Of a DNA stretch of 64,000 bases, positions 25,870 to 34,860 are shown in pieces. The stretch spans positions 62,001-126,000 of the forward strand of contig CBDCJX010000017.1 in assembly GCA_965218045.1 (NCBI GenBank), in the 5' to 3' direction. Made by a program: the position numbers and the translations under genes. The stretch comes from CAVRCA01 sp965218045 (lineage in GTDB: Bacteria > Pseudomonadota > Alphaproteobacteria > Acetobacterales > Acetobacteraceae). Numbering within the stretch: the stretch's first letter is position 1; every line of letters begins with the position of its first letter. The notes below the pieces were generated by a model, which saw only the letters and a list, made by a program, of their open reading frames with translations, was not told the origin of the DNA and ran no database searches.

Positions 25870-27455
25870 CAGCGTGTCCCCCGTGCGGTCCAGCTGCCGA
25901 CCATCCGGTCAAACAGCGCATTGGCGTAAAGTCCGTTGGAGAGGTGGACCCGCAACCCCGCGGCCGCCGGGTGCGTCGACCACAGTGGGAAGGTCGCTTG
26001 GGCGATCGCGACCGCGCCGAAGCTCAGCACCGCCGTTGCGATCAGCACCCAGCCGAGGGCATCAGGCGCCGGCGTCGGCGGCAGCGTTCCAGCCGTCAGA
26101 TTGATCGCCAGCGCGTGAAGCGCGAAGTATCCGACCGACGCCGCCAACGCATAACCGATCACCCGTCGCGCCAGCGCGCGCGGCGCAGCGTCGGCCAGCG
26201 CTTGCGCGAAGAGATAGGCGATGCCGAAGATCAGAATGGCGCCGAGCGCGATCGCTTGCGGCGACTTGTGGTGGAAGCCAAAGGCGAGGCCGATTACGAC
26301 GTAGATGCCAAGCGCGGCGAGGAACGAGCGCCCGACCGCCGCCAGGCTCGGCACCGCTACCGGCCCCGGCCGCGCGGCGGCCGCGATCCGCTCGACACCG
26401 CCGCCCGACGACAGGAAGGCGTGCGCCTTGTAGAGCGAGTGCGCGATGATGTGCAGCAGCGCCAGCGCGAACAACCCGAGCCCGCACTGGAGCAGCATGA
26501 ACCCCATTTGCGCGATCGTGGACCACGCGAGCGACGTCTTCACCGCAGGCTGGGTCAGCATGACTAGCCCGCCGAGCAGCGCGCTCAGCCCGCCAACCAT
26601 AGCCAGGGCGGCGAGCGCCGCCGGCGCGTGCAGCATCAGTTCGGCGAAGCGGATCAGCACGAAACCGCCCGCGTTGACGATGCCGGCGTGGAGCAGCGCG
26701 GAAACCGGCGTGGGCGCCTCCATCACTTCGGTGAGCCAGCCGTGCAGCGGGAACTGCGCCGACTTGAGCATCGCCGCCACCGCCAGAGCCGCCGCCGCCG
26801 TCAGGTCGAGGGTGGTGGCGCCGCCCTGCGCTACCCCGTGAAGGATCGCGCCGATGTCGCCAGTGCCGTGCGCCGCCCACAGCAGCAGCACCGCGATCAG
26901 CAGCGCGCCGTCGCCCATTCGGCCGGCGATCACCTGCTTGCGCGCCGCGCGCTGCGCCGCCGGGCGATCGGCATAGAAGAGCAACAGGCGATGCAGCGCC
27001 ACGCCGGTGCCAACCCACGCCGCGACGAGCAGGCCTAGGTTGCCCGCGGTCACCATCAGCATCACGCAGGCGAGCGCGGCGCACAACCACGCCATGAATC
27101 GCCCCTCGCGGGCCTCGCCGTCGAGGTAGGTGGCGGTGTAGCGGATCACGACCCAGCCGATGAAGGCGATCAGCAGGAGCAGCGGTGCGCTCACCGCGTC
27201 GATGCGGAGCGAGAGCCCGATACCGGCGACACCGAGCACCGGCGACGAGGTCGCACCATGCGCGATCAGCTCGGCGAGCACCCCGGCGGCGGCGGCGAGC
27301 GCGACCAGGGCCAACCCCTCGCACATCCGCTTGGTGGCAAGCGGCAAGCGACGCGGCGTGGCACCGGCCAATCCGGCGGATAGCAGCATGGCCAGGGCAC
27401 TGAGGGCGGGTAATAGGGTGAGCAGCAAAATCGCGTCTCCGGGAAACGGACGCAC
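25869..27455 (-). CDS. dabB: Inorganic carbon transporter membrane subunit DabB (NDH-5/NuoL-like)
   Basis: 528 residues, about 13 membrane segments, with the proton-pumping-like transporter core of NuoL/MrpA proteins (ESLY-type region IAHSLYKAHAFLSSGGGVER, SAQFPLHGWLTEVMEAPTPV). It is shorter than true NuoL and is directly joined to dabA, and no other complex I genes are near, so DabB is the right call. It probably uses the proton gradient to drive vectorial CO2 hydration by DabA. Confidence 0.92.
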   Translation of the reverse strand: MRPFPGDAILLLTLLPALSALAMLLSAGLAGATPRRLPLATKRMCEGLALVALAAAAGVLAELIAHGATSSPVLGVAGIGLSLRIDAVSAPLLLLIAFIGWVVIRYTATYLDGEAREGRFMAWLCAALACVMLMVTAGNLGLLVAAWVGTGVALHRLLLFYADRPAAQRAARKQVIAGRMGDGALLIAVLLLWAAHGTGDIGAILHGVAQGGATTLDLTAAAALAVAAMLKSAQFPLHGWLTEVMEAPTPVSALLHAGIVNAGGFVLIRFAELMLHAPAALAALAMVGGLSALLGGLVMLTQPAVKTSLAWSTIAQMGFMLLQCGLGLFALALLHIIAHSLYKAHAFLSSGGGVERIAAAARPGPVAVPSLAAVGRSFLAALGIYVVIGLAFGFHHKSPQAIALGAILIFGIAYLFAQALADAAPRALARRVIGYALAASVGYFALHALAINLTAGTLPPTPAPDALGWVLIATAVLSFGAVAIAQATFPLWSTHPAAAGLRVHLSNGLYANALFDRMVGSWTARGTR

Positions 27456-27504
27456 TGCTGCTACTTGGTTCGCCGCCCCGCGAAAAATTCATTGTTCGCG
27501 CCAA

Positions 27505-27527
27505 GTCGTTCTCTTTATAAGAACGAC
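27505..27527. promoter_or_regulatory. Perfect inverted repeat between dabB and lysR
   Basis: GTCGTTCT (27505-27512) and AGAACGAC (27520-27527) with a 7-nt spacer, ending directly before the LysR GTG start. The 72-bp divergent gap must hold both promoters, so this is the best candidate for the LysR binding site. LysR sites often have imperfect T-N11-A dyads; this one is more perfect than usual. Confidence 0.6.
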
Positions 27528-28418
27528 GTGGCTGAGCTGAACTACAACCACCTGCGCTATTTCTGGGCTGTCGCGCATGACGGCCACCTGACGCGCACAG
27601 CCGAGCGGCTCAACGTCTCGCAATCGGCTCTGTCCGTGCAGATCCGGAAGCTCGAGGACAGGCTGGGTCACCCGCTGTTTGAACGGCGCGGGCGCCAGCT
27701 GGTGCTCACGGAGGCCGGCCGGATCGTGCTCGACCACGCCGACGCGATCTTCGCAACTGGTGACGATCTCGTCGGAACGCTCCGTCGGACGGGTGTCGCG
27801 CGCCAGGCGATCCGCATCGGCGCGCTCGCCACGCTTTCGCGCAACTTCCAGATCGACTTCCTCCGCCCCCTCATTGGGCGCGGCGACGTCGAGGTGGTTC
27901 TGCGCTCGGGCGGCTTGGGTGAGTTGCTTGCCGGACTCGAAGGGCACGCGCTCGATATGGTGCTGACCAACCAGCCGCCGCCCAGCGACGCACTCTCTCC
28001 GTTCGTCGCCCACCGGATGTCGGAACAGCCCGTTAGCCTCGTCGGCCGGCCCGATCAGGTTACGCCGGACGCCGGGCTCGCTAGATGGCTGGCCGAATGC
28101 CCGCTGATCTTGCCGACTGTCGGCACGAGCGTGCGCACCGGCCTCGACGCGCTGCTCCACCGGCTGGGGCTGCGCCCGCAGATCGCGGCCGAGGTCGACG
28201 ATATGGCCATGATGCGCCTTCTCGCCCGCGAAGGAGCCGGCCTCGCCGTGCTACCGCCGATCGTCGTGAAGGACGAACTTGCCGCGGGATCACTGCTCGA
28301 ACTCGACCGTCTGCCCGGCATTAGCGAGCAATTCCTAGCCGTCACGACGAAGCGTCGCTTCCCAAACCACCTCGTCGCTACCCTGCTTGCCGTGGACGAG
28401 GAGCGAAAACATACGTGA
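27528..28418 (+). CDS. LysR family regulator of the dab operon (CbbR/NhaR-like)
   Basis: 296 residues from the GTG at 27528, giving the usual start VAELNYNHLRYFWAVAHDGH; the open frame extends upstream without homology. Winged helix at residues 5-65 (LTRTAERLNVSQSALSVQIR). Divergent from dabB with a perfect dyad between. LysR genes commonly accompany dab operons, so it probably activates carbon uptake. Its stop lies 7 nt from the convergent copG stop, at the edge of the cargo block. Confidence 0.87.
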   Translation: MAELNYNHLRYFWAVAHDGHLTRTAERLNVSQSALSVQIRKLEDRLGHPLFERRGRQLVLTEAGRIVLDHADAIFATGDDLVGTLRRTGVARQAIRIGALATLSRNFQIDFLRPLIGRGDVEVVLRSGGLGELLAGLEGHALDMVLTNQPPPSDALSPFVAHRMSEQPVSLVGRPDQVTPDAGLARWLAECPLILPTVGTSVRTGLDALLHRLGLRPQIAAEVDDMAMMRLLAREGAGLAVLPPIVVKDELAAGSLLELDRLPGISEQFLAVTTKRRFPNHLVATLLAVDEERKHT

Positions 28419-28425
28419 GCGGGAT

Positions 28426-28857
28426 TCAGCTCTCTGGCGCGTCCTCGACCCCGTCGATGTCGCGTGCCACCTCATCGGCGAGCCGCTGGCCGCGGCCCAT
28501 GCGGCGGCCGAGTGCGTCAAGGAAGCTCTCATAGCGCTCGCGGCCTTTGGCCTGAGCCGCAGCCTGCTGTGCGTCGGGAAGCGCCGGCGTCGCGGTCAGC
28601 CAAGCGCGAACGAACAAGGCGAGCGTCTCGACTGCGAAACTCTGATCGCGTTCAAGCCGCTCTACCTGACGCACTAGCCGATCCATCCGCCGCGACATCG
28701 CAGCCTCCCAGCGATCGGCGTCGTCGGCCGTCAGGAACGACAGGATAGCCGCCTCCCCTACCGCAGACTTCGGTTGGCGGTGCTTCTTCGCGAGCGCCTC
28801 CAGCCGATCCATCATGGCGGCGTCGAGATAGACCGAGACGCGCTGCTTCACCGGCAT
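28426..28857 (-). CDS. CopG family ribbon-helix-helix protein of the traG operon
   Basis: 143 residues. The N-terminus KQRVSVYLDAAMMDRLEALA is a ribbon-helix-helix DNA-binding domain, followed by a helical stretch (RRMDRLVRQVERLERDQSFA). Genes of this type follow traG in Tn4371-like elements and normally precede trbB directly. Here the trb operon lies 15 kb away. It may regulate transfer genes. Confidence 0.85.
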   Translation of the reverse strand: MPVKQRVSVYLDAAMMDRLEALAKKHRQPKSAVGEAAILSFLTADDADRWEAAMSRRMDRLVRQVERLERDQSFAVETLALFVRAWLTATPALPDAQQAAAQAKGRERYESFLDALGRRMGRGQRLADEVARDIDGVEDAPES

Positions 28858-28866
28858 GGGAGGGCC

Positions 28867-30876
28867 TCAGAGCGCGATGCCATCGTCCGGGTCCATCGCG
28901 GCCTGCCGCGCCAGCGAACGGCCGTGGTTACGTAGTACGCGAGCGCGGACCGCGTCCTCTTCTTCCGCCTCCACGTCCTGGGCCGGCTCAAGCGTCTGCG
29001 GAACCTCCTGCTCGGGTGCGATTGCCTCGTGCGCGGGGAGCTCAGGCTCACGGCGGATACCAGCGTTGGGGTCATCGGTCTCGTCGGGCGAAGTGTTGGC
29101 GATCGGCGCGGCCGCGACTGCGACCGGCTCCGGCGGGGGCAGCCGGCTCCAGTCGTCGGGGAGAGTCGTGCGCCGATCGCCGGCGCCCGCGGGCGTGGCC
29201 GCGGGTTGCGGGGGCGGCAGGACGCGCGATGCGAGTTGCCGGTCCGCATAGTAGCGGGCCTTCTTGGCCCGGATCGGGTGGACGCCGGAGACGAGCACCA
29301 ACTCGTCGGCCGGCGGTAGCTGCATGACCTCGCCGGGGGTGAGCAGCGGCCGCGCCGTTTCCTGGCGCGAGACCATCAGGTGTCCCAGCCACGGTGACAG
29401 CCGATGGCCGGCGTAGTTCTTCGAATCCCGAAGCTCCGTCGCGGTGCCGAGCGCGTCGGACACGCGGCGGGCGGTGCGCTCGTCGTTGGTGGCGAAGCTC
29501 ACCCGCACATGACAGTTGTCGAGGATGGCGTTGTTCGGGCCGTAGGCCTTCTCGATCTGGTTCAGGGACTGAGCGATCAAAAAAGCGCGGATGCCGTACC
29601 CGGCCATGAACGCCAACGCCGACTCGAAAAAATCCAGCCTCCCGAGTGCCGGAAACTCGTCGAGCATCAGCAGCAGCCGGTGGCGGCGGCGCTTCCCCTC
29701 CAACTCCTCGGTCAGCCTCCGCCCGACCTGGTTCAGGATGAGGCGCACGAGCGGTTTGGTCCGGCTGATGTCCGATGGCGGCACGACGAGGTAGAGCGTG
29801 ACCGGCCGAGCGCCCTCGACAACGTCAGCGATCCGCCAGTCGCACCGTGACGTTACCTCGGCCACCACGGGATCGCGGTAAAGCCCGAGAAACGACATGG
29901 CCGTCGAGAGGACGCCGCTCCGCTCGTTCTCGGACTTGTTGAGCAGTTCGCGCGCGGCGCTGGCGACAACGGGGTGCGGACGATCGCCCAAATGCGGCGT
30001 AGTCATCATCGCCTGTAATGTCGTTTCGATCGGGCGACGCGGGTCCGAGAGGAAACCTGCGACCCCGGCGAGGGTCTTGTCAGCCTCGGCGTAGAGGACG
30101 TGCAGGATGGCGCCGACGAGCAGAGCATGACTGGTCTTCTCCCAATGGTTTCGCTTCTCGAGCGCGCCTTCCGGGTCGACCAGGATGTCGGCGATGTTCT
30201 GGACGTCGCGGACCTCCCACGGGCCGCGTCGCACCTCCAGCAAGGGGTTGTAGGCATCGCTGTCCGCGCGGGTCGGGTCGAAGCGCAGCACCCGCCCGAA
30301 CTTGGCGCGCCAACCGGCGGTCAGGCCGAAGTTTTCGCCCTTGATGTCGTGGACGATGCACGAACCCGACCAGGTGAGCAGCGTCGGAACGACAAGCCCC
30401 ACGCCCTTGCCGCTTCTGGTCGGGGCGAAGCACAGCACATGCTCCGGTCCATCGTGACGCAGATATGCACGCTCGAACCGGCCGAGCAGCACGCCGTCGG
30501 GGCCGAGTAGGCCCGCGGCGCGGACCTCACGTGGGCTCGCCCAGCGCGCCGAGCCGTAGGTGGTGACCTCGCGTGCCTCGCGGGCGCGCCACACCGACAT
30601 TCCGATCGCCACCGCGACCGAGGCAAACCCGCCCGAGGCGGCGATGATCGCGCCTTCGTAGAAGATGTCGGGTGCGTAAGCGTCGAACCAGAACCACCAC
30701 CAGAAGAAGGCTAGCGGCATGTAGACAGGATGACCGCCGATGGTCGTCCAAGGGGCCCCGAGCTGAGGCTGGTAGCCGAGCTGCCACGCCGTCCACTGGG
30801 TCGCGCCCCACGTCGTGGCGATCACGATCACCGCGACGATGAGGATCTGGCCCCAGAGGATCTTCGTGGCAGGCAA
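28867..30876 (-). CDS. traG: Type IV coupling protein TraG (VirD4-like)
   Basis: 669 residues. Two or three N-terminal membrane segments (ILIVAVIVIATTWGATQWTA, VYMPLAFFWWWFWFDAY), then the ATPase domain: Walker A CFAPTRSGKGVGLVVPTLL at about residue 150, Walker B LLLMLDEFPALGRL near residue 410. The C-terminal ~100 residues are proline-rich and acidic. It recruits the relaxase-DNA complex to the Trb channel. Upstream of copG and downstream of the relaxase gene (127-bp gap, no gene seen). Confidence 0.96.
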   Translation of the reverse strand: MPATKILWGQILIVAVIVIATTWGATQWTAWQLGYQPQLGAPWTTIGGHPVYMPLAFFWWWFWFDAYAPDIFYEGAIIAASGGFASVAVAIGMSVWRAREAREVTTYGSARWASPREVRAAGLLGPDGVLLGRFERAYLRHDGPEHVLCFAPTRSGKGVGLVVPTLLTWSGSCIVHDIKGENFGLTAGWRAKFGRVLRFDPTRADSDAYNPLLEVRRGPWEVRDVQNIADILVDPEGALEKRNHWEKTSHALLVGAILHVLYAEADKTLAGVAGFLSDPRRPIETTLQAMMTTPHLGDRPHPVVASAARELLNKSENERSGVLSTAMSFLGLYRDPVVAEVTSRCDWRIADVVEGARPVTLYLVVPPSDISRTKPLVRLILNQVGRRLTEELEGKRRRHRLLLMLDEFPALGRLDFFESALAFMAGYGIRAFLIAQSLNQIEKAYGPNNAILDNCHVRVSFATNDERTARRVSDALGTATELRDSKNYAGHRLSPWLGHLMVSRQETARPLLTPGEVMQLPPADELVLVSGVHPIRAKKARYYADRQLASRVLPPPQPAATPAGAGDRRTTLPDDWSRLPPPEPVAVAAAPIANTSPDETDDPNAGIRREPELPAHEAIAPEQEVPQTLEPAQDVEAEEEDAVRARVLRNHGRSLARQAAMDPDDGIAL

Positions 30877-31003
30877 GCGCCGCTCCGCAAGAGATACGGC
30901 GCGCTACAGGGAACACGACGGAGGCGAGTGCAACAGGAAGCTCACATCCATCGCGCAGTGGCGCGTCCCGCCGCGCAGATCGGCGGGTCTGCTGCCCTTG
31001 ATG

Positions 31004-32743
31004 TCAGAGGCCGAGGCCCTTCTTGCGCCCGAAGCTCCAGTCCACACCGCCAGGTGTGGCGACGCCGCTAACGTGGTGGCCGAGTTGTTTCTCCAGCGAT
31101 GGCGACCAGGGCACGAGCTGGAAGCCCAAGCCGTCGTCGAGCATCGCGAAGCGCCCGGAAGCAAGAGTCACGCGGCGACGATAGACGCCGCTGACATGCT
31201 CGCCGCTCGCCACGTCGTGATGCGCCAGCCCGGTCTCAGCCGCGATCCGCCCACATGCCGCCCCCAGTTCGCGCCGTCGAAGCGCGCCAAGGAGGTCTCG
31301 CGCGAACAGGACGCGTTGCCCCTGCCGGCTGGCGAAGCCTTCAGCAACGAGGTGCTCGGTGCGAGCTTCGAGCGCAGCGCGGACCTCTCGTCCGAACCCA
31401 CTGTCGGACAGCGCTGCGGCGCCTTTGCCGACAGCCTGCCGATCGAGCCAGGTTGCGCCCGGCGCGGTGATCTGAGCCCCTAGGGACAGGTCCGAACGAA
31501 CGGCGAGCGCGACTCGGGCCGCACCCGTGCGATCCTCGAAACGTCGCAGCTCGACAATGGCGCCGGGCGCGCCATCGCCGGTCGCCTCAAGGTCTCGCAG
31601 CCGTACATGATGGGCGCGGCCGTCAGTGCCGTCGATTACGACGTAGGCTGACCCGGTAAGCTCCTCATGCAGACCGCGCTCCACCAAGCGGCCAATGATC
31701 GGCGGCGCCTCGGCCTCGGCGTGGAGCGCGACGTCAGCGGCGCGGTCGATGCCGCCGCGGTGAAGAGCACGGTGCATCGTCTTGATGATGTCGCCTCGTT
31801 CGCCCAGCGCCCGCAAGGTCGGCTCGGTCTGCTCCGAGAGCTCCCACCGGCCCGAGCCCGCCGGGGTGGCCAGGCCCAGCCGCTCCAGCTTGCGCGCACG
31901 GCCGATCAGGAGCTGGCGATCGGGCTCGCTCGCCGGGTTTGCTCCGGGCCGCAGGTCGAGCACGCCGTCATGTCGGGCCGCCTCGCGGACGAGCGATCTA
32001 TCGAGCGGCGTGAACCGCTCGACTTCGACCTGCTGTTCCAGCCCGCGACGGATTTCCTGCTCCGACCGAGGGCCGAGCTCAAGGGTGGCGAGCTGCTCTG
32101 CGCGGGCACGTAAGCCCCGGCTGATGTAGTCGCGGCCGATAACGAGATCGGCGCCGTCGTCGGTCCGGCCGCGGATCAGGACGTGGACGTGCGGGTGTTC
32201 GGTGTTCCAGTGTTCGACGGCCACCCAGTCGAGCTGTGTGCCCAGGTCGCGCGTCATGTCGGCTATCAGGTCGCGCGTGAACGTCTTAAGGTCGGCGAGC
32301 TCGGGCGCGTCCTCCGGGCTGACTATGAACCGGAAGTGGTGGCGGTCACCTTCGCAGCGCTCGGCAAAGGCCTTGCCATCGACGTTCTCCGCGCCGCCGT
32401 CGAACAGCCGCCCGGTGCCGCCGTCGCGACTTACCCCCTCGCGCTTGAGGTAGGCCACATGCGGTCCGAGCGGCGCGGCCCTCGCGCCGTGCCGGACAAC
32501 GCGCGCCTTGATGACGACGCCACGCGAGCGAGAGGTCAGGCCGCGCAAGGCGGCGAGACTCGCCGCGCGGCCACGGCCGAACGCGCCGGATCGCCGCCCC
32601 GCGTGGGCGCGATGAAGACCGCCGGCCTTCTCCGTGGCGGCGAGCGCGCGAGCGATGAAGCTCTTGGCCTTGGCTCCCGAACGCCCGCCGCCGTCGCGGA
32701 TGCGGCCGGGCCGGATGCGCAGATCGTCGTCCCGGCTACTCAT
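31004..32743 (-). CDS. Relaxase of MOB-P/VirD2 type (RlxS-like, DUF3363)
   Basis: 579 residues from ATG 32743. The metal-binding His motif HPHVHVLIRG (His at about 183, 185 and 187) follows HHFRFIVSPEDA, as in VirD2-type relaxases; the long C-terminal part is the DUF3363 region of ICE relaxases. It cuts one strand at nic in oriT and stays covalently bound to the 5' end. The catalytic Tyr should lie near the N-terminus; I cannot pick it with certainty (candidates include the tyrosine in LGPHVAYLKREG). The oriT sits directly upstream. Confidence 0.92.
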   Translation of the reverse strand: MSSRDDDLRIRPGRIRDGGGRSGAKAKSFIARALAATEKAGGLHRAHAGRRSGAFGRGRAASLAALRGLTSRSRGVVIKARVVRHGARAAPLGPHVAYLKREGVSRDGGTGRLFDGGAENVDGKAFAERCEGDRHHFRFIVSPEDAPELADLKTFTRDLIADMTRDLGTQLDWVAVEHWNTEHPHVHVLIRGRTDDGADLVIGRDYISRGLRARAEQLATLELGPRSEQEIRRGLEQQVEVERFTPLDRSLVREAARHDGVLDLRPGANPASEPDRQLLIGRARKLERLGLATPAGSGRWELSEQTEPTLRALGERGDIIKTMHRALHRGGIDRAADVALHAEAEAPPIIGRLVERGLHEELTGSAYVVIDGTDGRAHHVRLRDLEATGDGAPGAIVELRRFEDRTGAARVALAVRSDLSLGAQITAPGATWLDRQAVGKGAAALSDSGFGREVRAALEARTEHLVAEGFASRQGQRVLFARDLLGALRRRELGAACGRIAAETGLAHHDVASGEHVSGVYRRRVTLASGRFAMLDDGLGFQLVPWSPSLEKQLGHHVSGVATPGGVDWSFGRKKGLGL

Positions 32744-32815
32744 GCCGGAAACAGCCTGCCAAAAATGCAAGGAGAACAGAGACTTGGGCGAGGCGGCGGG
32801 CTGGCTCGCAAAAGC

Positions 32816-32893
32816 GCAGCCTGTCTCAACTCATTGTCTTTCCATAGAAATCCGACCGCAAACCGGCACCACAGGCTGCCGCTTTTATCCTGC
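32816..32893 (+). other. oriT: Origin of transfer (oriT) with P-type nic site
   Basis: A perfect 9-bp inverted repeat, GCAGCCTGT (32816-32824) and ACAGGCTGC (32871-32879), is followed 7 nt later by ATCCTG|CCC (32887-32895). This matches the P-type nic consensus YATCCTG|Y except for one base (TATCCTG-like, here TTATCCTG). The predicted nick is between 32892 and 32893 on the + strand. The site lies in the 238-bp non-coding gap between relaxase and lytic transglycosylase genes, as expected. Confidence 0.75.
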
Positions 32894-32981
32894 CCTCTCC
32901 GGTCGTTCTCCCATCCCTCCCCGCTTGCCCCAACCGCAAGCACTCCTGAGCGCGACACAATGCGACAGTGCTGGATCGGGC

Positions 32982-33872
32982 TCATCGGTTCTCCGGATCG
33001 GCTGAGCGGGGGACGAAGAGCGAGTTCGGCGGCGGGCTGGGCCGCGCCGGTGGCGCTGGCTCCCGTGACGCGGGAGGCGCAGCTTCCGCGCCCGGAGCTG
33101 TCAGGGGAGATATTGTTGGGGGCGGCTCCGGGGTCCGCTCGCGGCGAATGAACAGATCGCCGCCGGAAGGCACGACCGTCGTGTTCGCGGCGATGATCTG
33201 ACGAAGGTCGATGCGCTCGCCCGACCGAGCGCCTGCAGCGGGCGTGCCGTGCAACGCGACAAATATGGGCGCGCGGAACGGCGATGGCGGCGGCACGGAA
33301 CGCCCCGCCGACTGCACCGGAACTACACCGACCTCCAGCATCGGCCCGAGCTTGGCGAGGTAGCCGACGGTCTCGCCGGGCAACGATCGGCGGCCGGCCA
33401 TGTGGTCCTCCCACCGACCTGGACCCGCGTTGTAGGCGGCCAGGAAACCGGGCGCGCCGTAGCGGTCGAACATCTCCCGCAAGTACGCGGTGCCCGCCAT
33501 GATGTTGTTGCGGATGGCAAACGGATCGGCCCCCAGGCCGTAGCGCAGCCGCAGCTCGGCATAGGTCTCGGGCATCACCTGCATGAGGCCCATCGCGCCC
33601 GCGTGAGACACGGCGGCAGGGCGGCCGGCGCTCTCGACGCGCATCACGGATCGTATCCAGTTCTCGGGCACACCGAAGCGGCGCGACGCTTCCGACACCG
33701 CTGCGGAGAGTGGGTCGGGGGAAGCAGCATGTGGCACGGGCGTAGCCGCACCCGCCTGCGCGCTCGCGGGAAGCGACCAGGCCAACTGCAGCGCCGCTGA
33801 CAAGGTCAGTGCGGCGAGGCTGGCGAGTGGGTGGCGCGCACGCGGCCAGGAAGGAGGAGAGGCGTGAAGCAT
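32982..33872 (-). CDS. Lytic transglycosylase (VirB1-like)
   Basis: 296 residues from ATG 33872. Signal peptide ends near PASAQA|GAAT. The SLT domain follows, with catalytic Glu80 in SVMRVESAGRP, GAMGLMQVMPETYAEL and AYNAGPGRWEDH. The C-terminal third is proline-rich. It cleaves periplasmic peptidoglycan to let the pore through. The start overlaps the traF stop by 1 nt. Confidence 0.92.
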   Translation of the reverse strand: MLHASPPSWPRARHPLASLAALTLSAALQLAWSLPASAQAGAATPVPHAASPDPLSAAVSEASRRFGVPENWIRSVMRVESAGRPAAVSHAGAMGLMQVMPETYAELRLRYGLGADPFAIRNNIMAGTAYLREMFDRYGAPGFLAAYNAGPGRWEDHMAGRRSLPGETVGYLAKLGPMLEVGVVPVQSAGRSVPPPSPFRAPIFVALHGTPAAGARSGERIDLRQIIAANTTVVPSGGDLFIRRERTPEPPPTISPLTAPGAEAAPPASREPAPPARPSPPPNSLFVPRSADPENR

Positions 33873-34399
33873 CAGTCGTCCTCCCTCGTCCAGACGGGCG
33901 TGGCGCGGCCGACGATCGAACGGACGGGAAGCGGGCCGAAGTAGCGGCCGTCGAGCGAGCTCGGCTCGTCCCAATTCATGAGGAAGACTTCGCCGTCGGT
34001 GAGCGTGCGACAGCCGGCCCAGCGCGGCAGCGGACGGCCGAGCCTGTCGCGCTCCCGTGCTGTCGCCCAGGTCACGCCGTCGACCTTCACGTCGAGGCCC
34101 TCGCGGCACACCGTCTGTCCCGGCAGGGCCGCGATCCGCTTCAACAGCGGCACGCCGAGGCCGACATAGCCACTGTCGGCTAGGAAGGAAGCGAGCGGCT
34201 CGGGTGGGCGCGCGAGCACGAGCTGGGTGACGCCCATCCGTCCGATCGGCTCTATGGCGTAGAGGCCGATCGGCACGCTGGCTGACGCGTTCCAGACCAG
34301 CTTGGTCGGTAGGTCGACGATGCTGGTGACGGCGAGCAGAGCCACCCCGGCGTGGACAGCGATCAGCGTCCGCCAGGCAAAGCGCCTGTCGTTGGTCAT
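33872..34399 (-). CDS. traF: Conjugative transfer signal peptidase TraF (S26 family)
   Basis: 175 residues. Membrane anchor TLIAVHAGVALLAVTSIVDL, then the S26 catalytic serine S41 in SASVPIGLY and general base K87 in VPLLKRIAALPGQ. In IncP systems TraF processes and circularises the TrbC pilin. It overlaps the genes on both sides (4 nt with DUF2840, 1 nt with the transglycosylase). Confidence 0.93.
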   Translation of the reverse strand: MTNDRRFAWRTLIAVHAGVALLAVTSIVDLPTKLVWNASASVPIGLYAIEPIGRMGVTQLVLARPPEPLASFLADSGYVGLGVPLLKRIAALPGQTVCREGLDVKVDGVTWATARERDRLGRPLPRWAGCRTLTDGEVFLMNWDEPSSLDGRYFGPLPVRSIVGRATPVWTREDD

Positions 34400-34860
34400 A
34401 CGTCTATTTCCTTTCTGAGCAGCCAGGCGCGGTGACGCTCAACGGCGTAAGCCCGTGGCGTCTCGCCCGCGGCGATGCGGTTGTGGACGTGTCGCCAATG
34501 ATCTGGACAGGCGTCGGCTGGGTCGATGCCGAGCGCCTCGACCTGGTCGGCGGCGTGAAGGACGCGCTCGACTTTCGCCCACCCGGAAAGGCGCAGAAGA
34601 ACCTCGCCACCGGGCGTCACGCCGGGCACGGTCGTAACCGCATTGCCCGGGCCGCAGGCGCGCAGGATGTCGATGCGGGAGAGCGCGGTCCCGTAGTCGT
34701 TCGCCGCCCACCGAACGAACGCGAACACGCGGTCTGGCTCGAACCAGAGCGCGCGACGGCGCCGGTCGAGGATCTCCTCCTCGACATGCCGGCCGAAGCG
34801 GATCCAGCGCTCGACCTTGCCATCCAGGTGCAGGAGCTCGACGCGAGTGCGGGCGGTCAC
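34396..34860 (-). CDS. DUF2840 family protein
   Basis: 154 residues (TRVELLHLDGKVERWIRFGR, FAFVRWAANDYGTALSRIDI, GETPRAYAVERHRAWLLRKE). DUF2840 genes occur between the partition genes and traF in this ICE class. No membrane segment or known catalytic motif; function unknown. Overlaps both neighbours by 4 nt, so part of one parA-to-transglycosylase operon. Confidence 0.85.
   Translation of the reverse strand: MTARTRVELLHLDGKVERWIRFGRHVEEEILDRRRRALWFEPDRVFAFVRWAANDYGTALSRIDILRACGPGNAVTTVPGVTPGGEVLLRLSGWAKVERVLHAADQVEALGIDPADACPDHWRHVHNRIAAGETPRAYAVERHRAWLLRKEIDV

Noticed and set aside
25869..27455. Calling this gene NuoL or a complex I subunit
   Set aside because: It is coupled to dabA by a 1-nt overlap and no other complex I genes are near, so DabB is the better reading.
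13699..28425. A transposon or IS element as carrier of the cargo block
   Set aside because: No transposase gene or terminal inverted repeats were found; only the 98-bp direct repeats near one side.
31004..32743. A Ti-type TraA relaxase-helicase
   Set aside because: The protein lacks helicase motifs and has the VirD2-like HPHVHVLIRG site with a DUF3363-type C-terminal part.
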